Origin: CAXSBR01 sp964236495
GTDB taxonomy: Bacteria; Actinomycetota; Actinomycetes; Mycobacteriales; Jatrophihabitantaceae
NCBI GenBank assembly: GCA_964236495.1
Contig: CAXSBR010000003.1
Coordinates: 124,001 to 188,000, forward strand
Length of the DNA: 64,000 bases
Direction: 5' to 3'
A program made the position numbers and the translations under genes. Under the pieces are notes generated by a model. That model was not told the DNA's origin. It was given only the letters and a program-made list of their open reading frames with translations, and did no database searches. How positions within the stretch are numbered: the stretch's first letter is position 1; each line of letters opens with the position of its first letter. Below, piece after piece: positions 15,487 to 23,680 of the stretch.

Positions 15487-16431
15487 TCACGAGGTGAGCG
15501 AGACGAGGGTGAGCAGCCCCGGGTACAGCGCGAACAGCACTGTCACCGGAAGAATCAGGAACACGACCGGAGCCATCATTGAGATCTCCTTCTTGCCGCC
15601 GGCATCGAGCAGCGCTCGCTTGCCCAGTTCTCGCACGTCGGCGGCTTGGGCGCGCAAAACGTCGGCCAGCGGCGTACCGCGCTCGATCGCGACGACGATG
15701 CCCTGCAGGAAGCGGGAGAACGGCTCGAAGGTGGTGCGCTCGGCAACGGTGCTCAGCGCCTTGGTGATGGGCGTTCCCGAGCGTGACATCGCCATCGCGG
15801 CATCGAGTTCAGCGGCGAGATGGCCACGGGTGAGGCGGCAGACCCGGGTGATCGCGTCGACGGGTGCCTCGCCGGCGACGACGGCCAGCGCGAGCAGATC
15901 GGCGACGACGGGGAACTCCGTCAGCATCGCTTCCTTGCGCTGCGACACGCGGTGGGAGAGCCACCAGTCGCAACCCAGCACGCCGGCAACCAGGCCGACC
16001 AGGGCTGCCGCCCCCGCCAGTAGCGGATCGGTATGCCCGCGCAGAAAGGTCAGGACGGTCAGTCCGAAGCCACCGGCCAGCAGACCCACCGCGCCCCAGA
16101 CGACCTGCTCCAGGCGAAACTCCTCCAGCGTCGTCGGATCGCCCAGGCCACCGAGCCGGCGGCGCACCGACGCCGAACCGCCCACCACCCGATCGACCAG
16201 TCGCACCGCGTCCCCGACCACCGGTCCCATCAAGCGGCGCGCGACAACAAACGGCGCGCTGGTGGCGCTGGGTTGCGCCAGCAGACGTGAGGGCAACGGC
16301 GCGTCGGCCAGGTAGGGCGCGATGCGGTCCTGCAGGCGGACGGCACGCATCGGCGGCGCGGCGCGAACCGCGACGATCACACCCAGTGCCACGAGCAGAC
16401 CGATGAGGCCGCCCAGCCAGATGGTGCTCAT
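15487..16431 (-). CDS. tadC: Type II secretion F domain protein, TadC
   Basis: A 314-aa membrane protein with N-terminal and C-terminal membrane segments and a central T2SSF domain (EFPVVADLLALAVVAGEAPV, LADVLRAQAADVRELGKRAL). It forms the inner-membrane platform with TadB. ATG 16431 overlaps the tadB stop by 4 bases; a longer frame upstream only shadows tadB. The following pilin-like gene starts 34 bases after the stop. Confidence 0.88.
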   Translation of the reverse strand: MSTIWLGGLIGLLVALGVIVAVRAAPPMRAVRLQDRIAPYLADAPLPSRLLAQPSATSAPFVVARRLMGPVVGDAVRLVDRVVGGSASVRRRLGGLGDPTTLEEFRLEQVVWGAVGLLAGGFGLTVLTFLRGHTDPLLAGAAALVGLVAGVLGCDWWLSHRVSQRKEAMLTEFPVVADLLALAVVAGEAPVDAITRVCRLTRGHLAAELDAAMAMSRSGTPITKALSTVAERTTFEPFSRFLQGIVVAIERGTPLADVLRAQAADVRELGKRALLDAGGKKEISMMAPVVFLILPVTVLFALYPGLLTLVSLTS

Positions 16432-17285
16432 CGCAGCACCCGAGCTTCTACCGGAAGGCGGCCTATCCGCAGCATGATGCGGTAGGCGGCGAAGCACACA
16501 ACGGCGCCGATGACGAGCACGATCGTGCCCGCAGCGGTGTTGTACGCCTGCAGCGTCGTGGACTGCGTGCCCAACAGCAGCAGCACCAACCAGGGTGCGG
16601 CGACGGCGAGTCGGGCGGCGTTGACGATCCAGCCCTGCCGCGTTTCCAGCTCCGAGCGAGTGCGCGCATCGGCGCGCAACAGTTCTGACAGCGTGCGCAG
16701 CACACTGCCCAGGTCGCTGCCGCCGACCTCGCGGGCCACCCGCAGCGTCTCGCAAACACGGTCGCCCACCGGATCGGCCAGATCGGCCTTGAGTGAGTCC
16801 AGGCACGAGGCGAACCGCCCGCTGGCCCGGTAGGCCGTGCCGAAGCGGGCGAATGCGGGCTGCAACGGTTGCGGCCCGCGCACCGCGAGCGCTGCAATCG
16901 CCTCGGGCAGCGACATCCCGGCCCGCACCGCCGAACCCAGGTTGTCCACCGCCTCGGGCCACAGCTCGCGCAGAGCGACCAGTCGGCGCTGCTGCATCCG
17001 CGAAACGATGACCACGGGCAGGAAGAAGGAGAACACGCCGAAGCACAGCGCAACCGACAGCGCGGAGGTGACGGCTGCAATAACGACGAACACGAACAGC
17101 GCGCAGATGATCTGAGCCGCCACCAACTGCGCCGGACCGACGCCCTCGATGCCGGCCTGGCGCAGCATGTCTTGCCGGCGCGCCATCCAACCGTTCGTTC
17201 GCTCGAGTTTGGGCGGGTCGGGTTGCCGGCTGCGCCACACCAGCAGCATCCCGACACCGGCGAGCAGACCGATCAACGCACCCAC
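16428..17285 (-). CDS. tadB: Type II secretion F domain protein, TadB
   Basis: A 285-aa platform protein: one N-terminal membrane segment (ALIGLLAGVGMLLVW), two in the middle, the T2SSF domain (ELWPEAVDNLGSAVRAGMSL, LREVGG-type helix at REVGGSDLGSVLRTL) and two C-terminal segments. GTG 17285 follows the tadA stop by one base, so the genes are coupled. It pairs with TadC and the TadA motor. Confidence 0.88.
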   Translation of the reverse strand: MGALIGLLAGVGMLLVWRSRQPDPPKLERTNGWMARRQDMLRQAGIEGVGPAQLVAAQIICALFVFVVIAAVTSALSVALCFGVFSFFLPVVIVSRMQQRRLVALRELWPEAVDNLGSAVRAGMSLPEAIAALAVRGPQPLQPAFARFGTAYRASGRFASCLDSLKADLADPVGDRVCETLRVAREVGGSDLGSVLRTLSELLRADARTRSELETRQGWIVNAARLAVAAPWLVLLLLGTQSTTLQAYNTAAGTIVLVIGAVVCFAAYRIMLRIGRLPVEARVLR

Positions 17286-17286
17286 G

Positions 17287-18729
17287 TCAGCCCTCGTTCT
17301 CGGTAGAACCACCGGTTGGGTGCGCCGCGAGCGGTCGTTCCGGTCGAGCGGGTTCGCGCGAGCGCTCGGCCGGACCGTGCTGAGCTGGACTGTGCCGGGC
17401 AAGATGCCGGGCGGGGTCGTGTTGCACAGCGGCGGACGGTTGCCACGGCCGCCGCTGCACCCGACCATCGGGGTCGCCGTCTTCTCGATGCCGGAGGAGA
17501 GAGGCAAGATCCGCGCCGATGGCGTCGAAGCGGTCGGCGTGCGGTGGAAAGCCGTCGGCCCGCGTCAAGCGGTCGTTGCGCATGCTGAAGATGTCCGAGG
17601 TCTCGATCGTGTCGCCCTCGACGCGACCGGTGACGCCCACGATCTCGCGCACGCGACGCTGCCCGCCGGCGTCCGAACGCAAATGGACGACGAGGTCGAC
17701 GCTGGCGGCCACGGTGGGCACCACGAACGCGGCCGAGATGTTCTCACCGGCCAGCAGCGGCAGCGTGCACATCTTGACCAGCGCCTCGCGCGCGGAGTTC
17801 GCGTGCAGCGTGCACATGCCGGGCAGGCCGCTGTTCAGGGCGACCAGCAGGTCCATGCACTCCTCCTGGCGCACCTCACCGACGACGATGCGCGACGGAC
17901 GCATCCGCAGCGCCTCTTTCACCAGCCGGCGCATCGGGATCTCGCCGCTGCCTTCCAGGTTGGCCTGGCGCGTCTGCATGGCCACCACGTCGGGCAGTGG
18001 GATCTGCAGTTCGAAGACTTCCTCCACCGTCACGACGCGCTCGCGAGCCGGAATCGCGGCGCACAGAGCGTTGAGAAGCGTCGTCTTACCGGCTTGAGTG
18101 CCACCGGCGACGAGGACGTTGAGGCCCGCCGCGACTGAGGCTTCGAGGAAGCGGGCCGCCTGCTCGGTGATGGTGTCCAGCGCGATGATCTCGTCCAGCG
18201 ACGCGACGCCGAGGATGAATTTGCGGATGTTGACCGCCATGTGCGACCGCGTGATCTGCGGAATGACCACGTGTAGGCGCGAGCCGTCGGGCAACATGGC
18301 GTCCACAAACGGCGTGCTCAGGTCGATGCGCCGCCCGGAGGTGCGCAGCATCCGCTCGACCAGATCGGCGACCTGGTCGCTGGTGAGGATGATCGTGGTG
18401 AGTTCGGACCGGCCGCGGCGGGCGATGAACACCTTGCCCGGCTCGTTGATCCAGATCTCCTCGATCCCCGGGTCGTCCATCAGCGGCTGTAGCGGTCCAA
18501 GGCCGGCCACCGCGTCCAGAACTGCGCGCCCGGCGACCTCGGGATCACCCAGCGGCGGCAGCGTCGAGGTAACCGCGCGGTTCAGGTACTCGGTGACAAC
18601 CTCGTCGACGAGGCGCTGCACGGCCTTGAAGTCCGACGCAGGATCCAGCCCGCGGCGACGGACCAGCTCGCGCACCTCGTCCTCGACGACGAGCACCGCC
18701 GACGTGCCGTACGCAGTATGCGCTGCCAT
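17287..18729 (-). CDS. tadA: Flp pilus assembly ATPase TadA (CpaF-type)
   Basis: A 480-aa secretion ATPase. It has the N-terminal all-helical part, VAGLGPLQPLMDDPGIEEIW, Walker A GGTQAGKTT near residue 215, the Asp box and VVTVEEVFELQIP, and the His box GMCTLHANSAREAL. The C-terminal 70 residues form a low-complexity Pro/His/Arg tail not typical of the family. It powers pilus assembly through TadB/TadC. ATG 18729 is preferred over 18735 because GGGGG lies about 10 bases upstream. A truncated copy of its 5' end lies at 41086-41232. No tadZ/ssd-like gene is found upstream, where one usually lies. Confidence 0.9.
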   Translation of the reverse strand: MAAHTAYGTSAVLVVEDEVRELVRRRGLDPASDFKAVQRLVDEVVTEYLNRAVTSTLPPLGDPEVAGRAVLDAVAGLGPLQPLMDDPGIEEIWINEPGKVFIARRGRSELTTIILTSDQVADLVERMLRTSGRRIDLSTPFVDAMLPDGSRLHVVIPQITRSHMAVNIRKFILGVASLDEIIALDTITEQAARFLEASVAAGLNVLVAGGTQAGKTTLLNALCAAIPARERVVTVEEVFELQIPLPDVVAMQTRQANLEGSGEIPMRRLVKEALRMRPSRIVVGEVRQEECMDLLVALNSGLPGMCTLHANSAREALVKMCTLPLLAGENISAAFVVPTVAASVDLVVHLRSDAGGQRRVREIVGVTGRVEGDTIETSDIFSMRNDRLTRADGFPPHADRFDAIGADLASLLRHREDGDPDGRVQRRPWQPSAAVQHDPARHLARHSPAQHGPAERSREPARPERPLAAHPTGGSTENEG

Positions 18730-18838
18730 GACCATGCCCCCGAATGCTCACTGCTGTCATGCGCATCCTGGTTGAAGCGGATATGATCGACAAAGCGTAC
18801 GTGACGATCTATCACCTGGAGACCAGCCTGTGGATAAG
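18476..18838. repeat. Island-edge direct repeat, copy A (tadA 5' end plus upstream)
   Basis: This stretch, tadA codons near the N-terminus plus about 110 bases upstream, is related to 41096-41325. Bases 18476-18581 align without gaps to 41096-41201; 18582-18712 are missing in the second copy; similarity resumes at GCAGTATGCG (18713) and continues to GGATAAG near 18838, including the exact stretch ATGATCGACAAAGCGT. Confidence 0.8.
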
Positions 18839-19746
18839 TCGACCGACAAGGCCGGGCTGACTGTACGAGCGCAGCGACAAGGCCATGTCAGCCGAACAAG
18901 CGACGGCGCCAGGCCGGCGCCCAACCGGCTCGGCTACCCGAATTCGGCTAACCGATCACCTGTCGTCGGCTGGAGATCGCCAACGACAGGTGAACCACAA
19001 CGGGAAAGGCTCGCCCCGGCGGTCAACGAACCCGACACTCGGTCGCATGGCAGTTGGCGCTGGTGGGTCGCCTGCACTGCGGGCGCCGGTTGCGATTAGC
19101 GCCGTTGCATCTGTCGGACCTCGGCGCCGGCGTCATGAGGCTCACTTTCTGACCTTGCTCGCCCGGACACGCCGTCTGGCAGTGCCACATGCTCCGACTC
19201 CGGCGGGGCCGCTTGCCACCCGCGCCGCGTCTCACGGCGCGAGCTCCCTTCAGCTTCACCGAACCGCTGCGACGGCCCGATGACACGGTCTTCCACCAAC
19301 GTCGTCAGTGGCCTGCGCGCGTGGTCCCTAAAGGAACACAACGACCGAACTTCACGTTTGCGGTTCACCAGATCAAGTAGACAAACATCGCTATCTGGGT
19401 AGACTAGTCCAAGTCGGGGCAAGTACTTGAACACCAGTCCACGCTACTTGAGCGCTATCAGCGGTAGCTGACGAAGCTCAATGGCAGTCGCTCGGGGCCT
19501 TTGCAAAGGTACTCATGGTCAACGTCGGATACCGTGAAGAAGTCGCCCGATTTGTAGTGCGGCGCCGTGCCCTTTTTAGGGCCGACTGGATGCCACCTTT
19601 TTGATCGTAGTCTAACTTCCCCTCGACCCTTGTAAGTTGTCAGCTACGAACGATGTCTCAACTCTGCCCAGGGCACTATTCGGGGACCGATTTTAACGCT
19701 CTTGGATTCTTCATCCCTCCCTGTTGCGCTAACCCCGAAGGAAATA
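18839..19746. other. Gene-free stretch between tadA and the first GH16 gene
   Basis: No open frame here looks coding. The part up to about 19350 is GC-rich; from there to 19746 the DNA is visibly less GC-rich, with short T-runs and a small GCCCT/AGGGC hairpin at 19569-19582. It should contain the promoters of tadA (- strand) and of the GH16 gene (+ strand). I see no tRNA or known riboswitch fold. Confidence 0.5.
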
Positions 19747-20802
19747 ATGAAAACAGCCCTGCTTGCAGTCTGCGCGCTTGCCTCCGCCGCATGCATGACT
19801 GCTACGCAACCAGCACAAGCCCAATCTATTTTCACCCAATCCGTCCTGACCGCCGATGTGTCGGGCTATACTGCGTCATTGTCGACAACAGTCACTGCAA
19901 GTACAGCCACCGTTGTACATAGCTACAAGGTCTGCGTACGAAACAGCTCCAACGGCTATCTAGACCTTCCGGCGACAAGGGACGTAGAGATACCAACCAC
20001 CGGACGCGTTTACAGTGGCGCCCAGATTTATCCCGTCGGTTCCTACCTCTACTTCGCCTGCGCGCAACGGACGGACGGGAGTTGGTGGAACGGAGCAACG
20101 AAGGCATTCAGCGTCCCGAGTCAGGCGACAGCCCAAACTCCTACGACGATGCCGGTGGGCAACCTACCCGGCTGGACTCAGACTCTCGCCCAGGACTTCA
20201 ACACCAACTCGACAATCGGGAGTTTCCAGAACACGTACGCGTCGACGTGGTGTGGGTACGCGGCTGGAACGAGCGGTGTTTACTACAACGACAGAGTCAT
20301 CTCGAGTCAGAACGGCCTGATGGACTTCAACCTCGACGGAAAGCTCGGCGGGGCTGGCTCGTTTGGAACGCCGTCGACCTGTTGGGGTGCCAAGTATGGA
20401 CGGTATAGCGTCAGGTTCAAAGCCAGCGGTGCGAGTGGATACGGGGCAGCCATGATGGTCTGGCCCAGTTCTAATGTCTGGGGCGACGGTGAGATCGACT
20501 ACCCTGAGGGTAATCTTGACGGCACCTTCGCAGTATTCCAGCACCCTACGAACTGTTCGGATTGCAGCGCCAAGGATTGGTTCATGACGGGCGCTGCCTT
20601 TGCCGACTGGCACATAGCGACCACCGAATGGACCAGCACCGGTGTGAAATACTTCCTTGATGGAAGCCTGATCAAATCGACGACAGCCTACAACCCGAAC
20701 ACCAACCACCGCTGGACTGTTCAAGTGGGTCCGCACAGCTCTACCGCGCAAGCAGGACATCTATACATCGATTGGGTCTCGATGTACTCGCCGGCGGCCT
20801 AA
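19747..20802 (+). CDS. Secreted GH16-family glycoside hydrolase, paralogue 1
   Basis: A 351-aa secreted protein: signal peptide (residues 1 to about 31, ending QPAQAQS), an N-terminal domain of about 95 residues with a Cys pair (YKVCVRNSS, YLYFACAQR), then a GH16 beta-jelly-roll. The catalytic signature is DGEIDYPEGN, fitting E-x-D-x-x-E. Carbohydrate-facing motifs include YGRYSVRFKASG and a closing GHLYIDWVSMYSP. GH16 enzymes cut or transglycosylate beta-1,3/1,4-glucans and related polysaccharides; the substrate here is unknown. ATG 19747 follows AAGGA. Codon use is less GC-biased than in the housekeeping genes, suggesting acquired DNA. Confidence 0.85.
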   Translation: MKTALLAVCALASAACMTATQPAQAQSIFTQSVLTADVSGYTASLSTTVTASTATVVHSYKVCVRNSSNGYLDLPATRDVEIPTTGRVYSGAQIYPVGSYLYFACAQRTDGSWWNGATKAFSVPSQATAQTPTTMPVGNLPGWTQTLAQDFNTNSTIGSFQNTYASTWCGYAAGTSGVYYNDRVISSQNGLMDFNLDGKLGGAGSFGTPSTCWGAKYGRYSVRFKASGASGYGAAMMVWPSSNVWGDGEIDYPEGNLDGTFAVFQHPTNCSDCSAKDWFMTGAAFADWHIATTEWTSTGVKYFLDGSLIKSTTAYNPNTNHRWTVQVGPHSSTAQAGHLYIDWVSMYSPAA

Positions 20803-20964
20803 TCCCGGCTGGCCCGGTCTGACCGCACGACGGTAACCGCGTACTTGTCGGCGGTGCCCCCTCCGAGGAGCACCGCCGCCGTACGCACCGGGCCGAGGAA
20901 CTCGCGATCTGCCGATAGTGGTCGCCGACGCCGACAAGTGCATCAGCGACAAGTGGCAGGGCAA

Positions 20965-20996
20965 GGCGCCCGTCCGGATTGCTCCGGGCGGGCGCC
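20965..20996 (+). terminator. 14-bp hairpin downstream of GH16 paralogue 1
   Basis: GGCGCCCGTCCGGA (20965-20978) pairs with TCCGGGCGGGCGCC (20983-20996) with one wobble around the loop TTGC, followed by TCTGTTTCG. It is 162 bases past the GH16 stop, just before the insertion-sequence remnants. Confidence 0.75.
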
Positions 20997-21025
20997 TCTG
21001 TTTCGTCGCTGCGCGGTGGTGGTAA

Positions 21026-21253
21026 GCGTGTCATTGGCGACGCCGCACCCGGCGCATCAACGACGCCAAGTTCCCACGCCTGAAACGTCTCGCGGACTTC
21101 ACGCCGACGCCGTCCCGACCATCCAGCCCCGTGACGCTCGGACACCTCGCCGCCGGGCACTACATGGACGCTGGCGAACCGGTCGTGCTGCTCGGCGACT
21201 CCGGCACCAGCAAGAGCCACGTGCTCATCGGCCTCGGCCTCGCCGCCTACGAG
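21026..21253 (+). pseudogene. IS21-family IstB ATPase fragment
   Basis: An open stretch from after a stop at 21023 reads RINDAKFPRLKRLADFTP and then LGHLAAGHYMDAGEPVVLLG, DSGTSKSHVLIGLGLAAYE. This matches the front of IstB, with the Walker A changed from GxxGTGKTH to DSGTSKSH. The frame is cut exactly where the IS3-type inverted repeat begins (21254). No istA and no rest of istB are visible to the right of the IS. Confidence 0.75.
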
Positions 21254-21295
21254 TGAACCGTCCCCGGTCTGGTGACTGTGCGAAGCTACGGGAGA

Positions 21296-21613
21296 GTGGT
21301 TGTTGGGCCAGCACCGAGGAAGGATCCGAACGAGTTACGGGAGCGCGCGGGCCGCCTGGTCGCCGAGTCCGTGAGCAGGACAGCGGCCTGTCGCTGAACC
21401 AGGCCGTGATCCGGATTGGACGGCGGACCGGGGTCAACGCCGACACGTTGCGGGGGTGGGTGAAACAGGCGGCGATCAACCGGGGTGAACGGCCTGTGGC
21501 AACAACCGCCGATGGCGCCCGCATAAGGAGCTTGAGCGGGAGAACCGCGAGTTCAAACGCGCCAACGAGATCCTGTTGGCGGCGTCGTCGTTCTTCGCAC
21601 CCGAGCTCGACTG
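21296..21613 (+). pseudogene. IS3 orfA, frameshifted
   Basis: The HTH transposase subunit can be read only across frames: VVGPAPRKDPNELRERAGRL with AESVSRTAACR and stop, then GRRTGVNADTLRGWVKQAA in a second frame, then ENREFKRANEILLAASSFF ending in TGA in a third. At least two indels are needed to restore it. The order (N-terminal helix, HTH, leucine-zipper-like tail) is that of IS3 OrfA. Confidence 0.75.
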
Positions 21614-21623
21614 AGCGTGTGCC

Positions 21624-22595
21624 GTGGTGATCGCGTTCGTCGACGACCACCGGGACCGGTTCGGTGTCGCGCCGATCTGCCGCGTGCTCAGCGAGCATGG
21701 CGTGCCGACCGCACCGAACTCCTACTACGCCCACAAGAACCGGGCCCCCTCGGCGCGGTCTGAGCGTGACCGGCGGGTGCTGGCCGGAATTGAACGGGTC
21801 TACGCCGACCCGGCTATCGGGCGCGGCCTCTACGGGGTGCGCAAGGTTCACGCCGTGCTGGGCCGCCAAGGCGGTGTCGACGGCCGACCGGTATCGCGGC
21901 GCCTGGTCGAGCGGCTGATGCGCACCGCGGGCCTGCAGGGCGCCCGCCGTGGGCGGCGGTTCGTCACCACGCGCGCCGACACGTGGGCTCCGCGCCCGCC
22001 GGACCGGGTGCGGCGTGAGTGCAGCGCCACCGCCCCGAACCGGCTGTGGGTGGTCGACTTCACCTACGTTCCACCATGGGCGGGGATTGCGTTCACCGCG
22101 TTCGTCACTGACGTGTTCTCCCGCCGGATCGTGGGGTGGCGCACCGCGACGTCGATGCCGACCGGCCTGCCACTGGACGCGGTGGAGATGGCGATCTGGA
22201 CCCGCCAACGCACTGGACACACCGACAAGCAAGGCCGCCTGCCCGGACTCATTCAGCACAGCGACGCGGGGTCGCAATACACCGCTATCCGCTACGCCGA
22301 GCGGCTGGCCGACGCCGGTGCGTTGGCATCGATCGGGACCTTCGGCGATTCATACGACAACGCGATGGCCGAGTCGGTCATCGGCCTTCACAAGCTGGAA
22401 TGCGTCCGCCGCGACGGGCCGGTGCGCACCGTCGATGACCTCGAGCTCGCCACCCTGAACTGGGTCCACTGATTCAACGAACAACGCCCGCACAGCAGCA
22501 TCGGCATGGTCCCACCGGCAAAGTTCGAAGAGCACTACTACCGTCAGATCAACTTTCAAGAGCACCCGCTCCGGGGAGAACTAGCCAGTCACTAA
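21624..22595 (+). pseudogene. IS3 orfB DDE transposase with internal stop
   Basis: The frame starts at GTG 21624 and shows VVDFTYVPPWAGIAFTAFVT (first Asp), LIQHSDAGSQYT (second Asp) and NAMAESVIGLHKLE (Glu). A TGA at 22470-22472 interrupts ATLNWVH; the same frame then continues FNEQRPHSSIGMVPPAKFEE to TAA at 22593. The stop sits where the family has Trp (WVHWFN), so TGG became TGA. Function would need readthrough. Confidence 0.85.
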
Positions 22596-22610
22596 ACCGG
22601 GGACGGTTCA

Positions 22611-22934
22611 CTGGTTGGGTTTCGTCCCAGTCTCGCCGCACCCCACCGGCTGCACCCGGCCTTGTTGATGTTGCATGGCTGAAGGGTCGCGGAGCAAGAT
22701 GGGTTCGCTCTTCACCGCTTGGTGTAGGTCTTCCGTTCCTCATGTGCAGGTGAACGAATTGGCGTCTTGTTCCGACCCGGCCATCCCGCGGGAACACCGG
22801 CCGCCCCTGAGTGGTGACGGCGTGTGCGATCGACCCCTATGTCGACGAACATCCCCTGGCGCACGGCTAATGACCACCGTCAGCGGGCCAGATGAACCGA
22901 CCATCCTTGAGTTCTCCGACCACGCTGCGCGGGC
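22611..22934. other. Gene-poor stretch right of the IS element
   Basis: Open frames here are short and show no family signature; an 87-codon frame at 22675-22938 is Ser/Arg/Pro-rich and unconvincing. I see no continuation of istB after the IS. Probably decayed mobile-element or island DNA. Confidence 0.4.
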
Positions 22935-23141
22935 TTGAGCGCCGCCCCCGTGTCGAGTGGGCGGGTTTCCTGGGCAGTCGCGCAGTACAACGCTGGCCGC
23001 AGATTTCTATCACGATCGGATGACGAAGGCTGCAAATGCGGTCATCCGCGACAGGCACACGAGCACTACCGATCAGGCACCGAGTGTTCCCTGTGCAGCG
23101 AATGTCACCGCTATCAGCGAACGGCATATTCACGCCGGTAG
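22935..23141 (+). CDS. Small Cys/His-rich protein, putative zinc-binding
   Basis: A 68-codon frame. Residues about 33-61 read CKCGHPRQAHEHYRSGTECS followed by LCSECHRYQ, a CxCGH...H...CxxCxxC pattern seen in small actinobacterial proteins and likely to bind zinc. The TTG start at 22935 is the first in frame; the part before the Cys-rich motif is not conserved-looking. Function unknown. It may be a free-standing protein or the surviving tail of a larger gene. Confidence 0.45.
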   Translation: MSAAPVSSGRVSWAVAQYNAGRRFLSRSDDEGCKCGHPRQAHEHYRSGTECSLCSECHRYQRTAYSRR

Positions 23142-23680
23142 GAATCCTGTGCAGCGCCTCGCCCGGCGTGGACGACGACAACTGGTCAGCGCTGGGCGAG
23201 CGCGCCTTCATGTATCTGTTGGCCACGGCGCCGCTCTCCGCTGTGGTTTTACTGGCGGCCCGTCGTTACCTGCCCGCAGTCGGAGCTGCCCTTACTAGCG
23301 GCGGTCGGCATGGCGGTCGCCTCGCCCTCACACTCCGACCCGCCTGCCCGCTCGGACGGCCCGTCCGTACTCGTATTGACCTCGAACCTTTGCCTTGGTT
23401 AGGCCGACCCGACCGAACCCAACCTGATACGAGGGACGCAAGTGAGGAGTCGGGAGCGGGCCTGACACCCACGTATGCGGCCGACAGTCGGATATCGCTT
23501 TTCCTTGATATCGATCACTTGGTGGTCATCGAGGCGATACCCAGCCGACCCATCACTGTGTCAATTGATGGGTTCGGCCACCGCGGTCTGCCAGCCCGCG
23601 TCAGCCTTCCGGACAGCTGACCCACTGCTGCCGAGCCGTCGATGGCCGGCCTCGTTCGGCGCCGGCCATCGTCGGCCCAT
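23142..23680. other. Gene-poor stretch before GH16 paralogue 2
   Basis: An overlapping frame (23036-23620) includes one hydrophobic segment (FMYLLATAPLSAVVLLAARR) but is otherwise low-complexity and overlaps the Cys-rich ORF in another phase, so I do not call it a gene. The 3' end of this stretch holds the terminator of the GH16 gene on the - strand. Confidence 0.4.
23641..23670 (-). terminator. Perfect 10-bp hairpin after GH16 paralogue 2
   Basis: GATGGCCGGC (23641-23650) pairs perfectly with GCCGGCCATC (23661-23670) around a 10-base loop. It starts 10 bases after the stop codon of the - strand GH16 gene, the expected terminator position. Confidence 0.75.

Larger units (their letters stand above)
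21254..22610 (+). mobile_element. IS3-family insertion sequence (degenerate)
   Basis: A 1357-base element. Its ends are inverted repeats: TGAACCGTCCCCGGTCTGGT at 21254 and its near-complement ending at 22610, matching over about 23 bases with two mismatches. Inside are a broken orfA and an interrupted orfB (DDE transposase). It inserted into the istB fragment. No clear 3-4 bp target duplication is seen (GAG on the left, CTG on the right). Both reading frames are damaged, so it is probably immobile. Confidence 0.85.

Noticed and set aside
19350..19746. c-di-GMP (GEMM) or c-di-AMP riboswitch upstream of the first GH16 gene
   Set aside because: I looked for the conserved GGxxGCAAA and tetraloop-receptor elements and did not find them in order.
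23036..23620. Possible 194-aa membrane protein
   Set aside because: One hydrophobic patch only, out of phase with and overlapping the Cys-rich ORF, low-complexity remainder.
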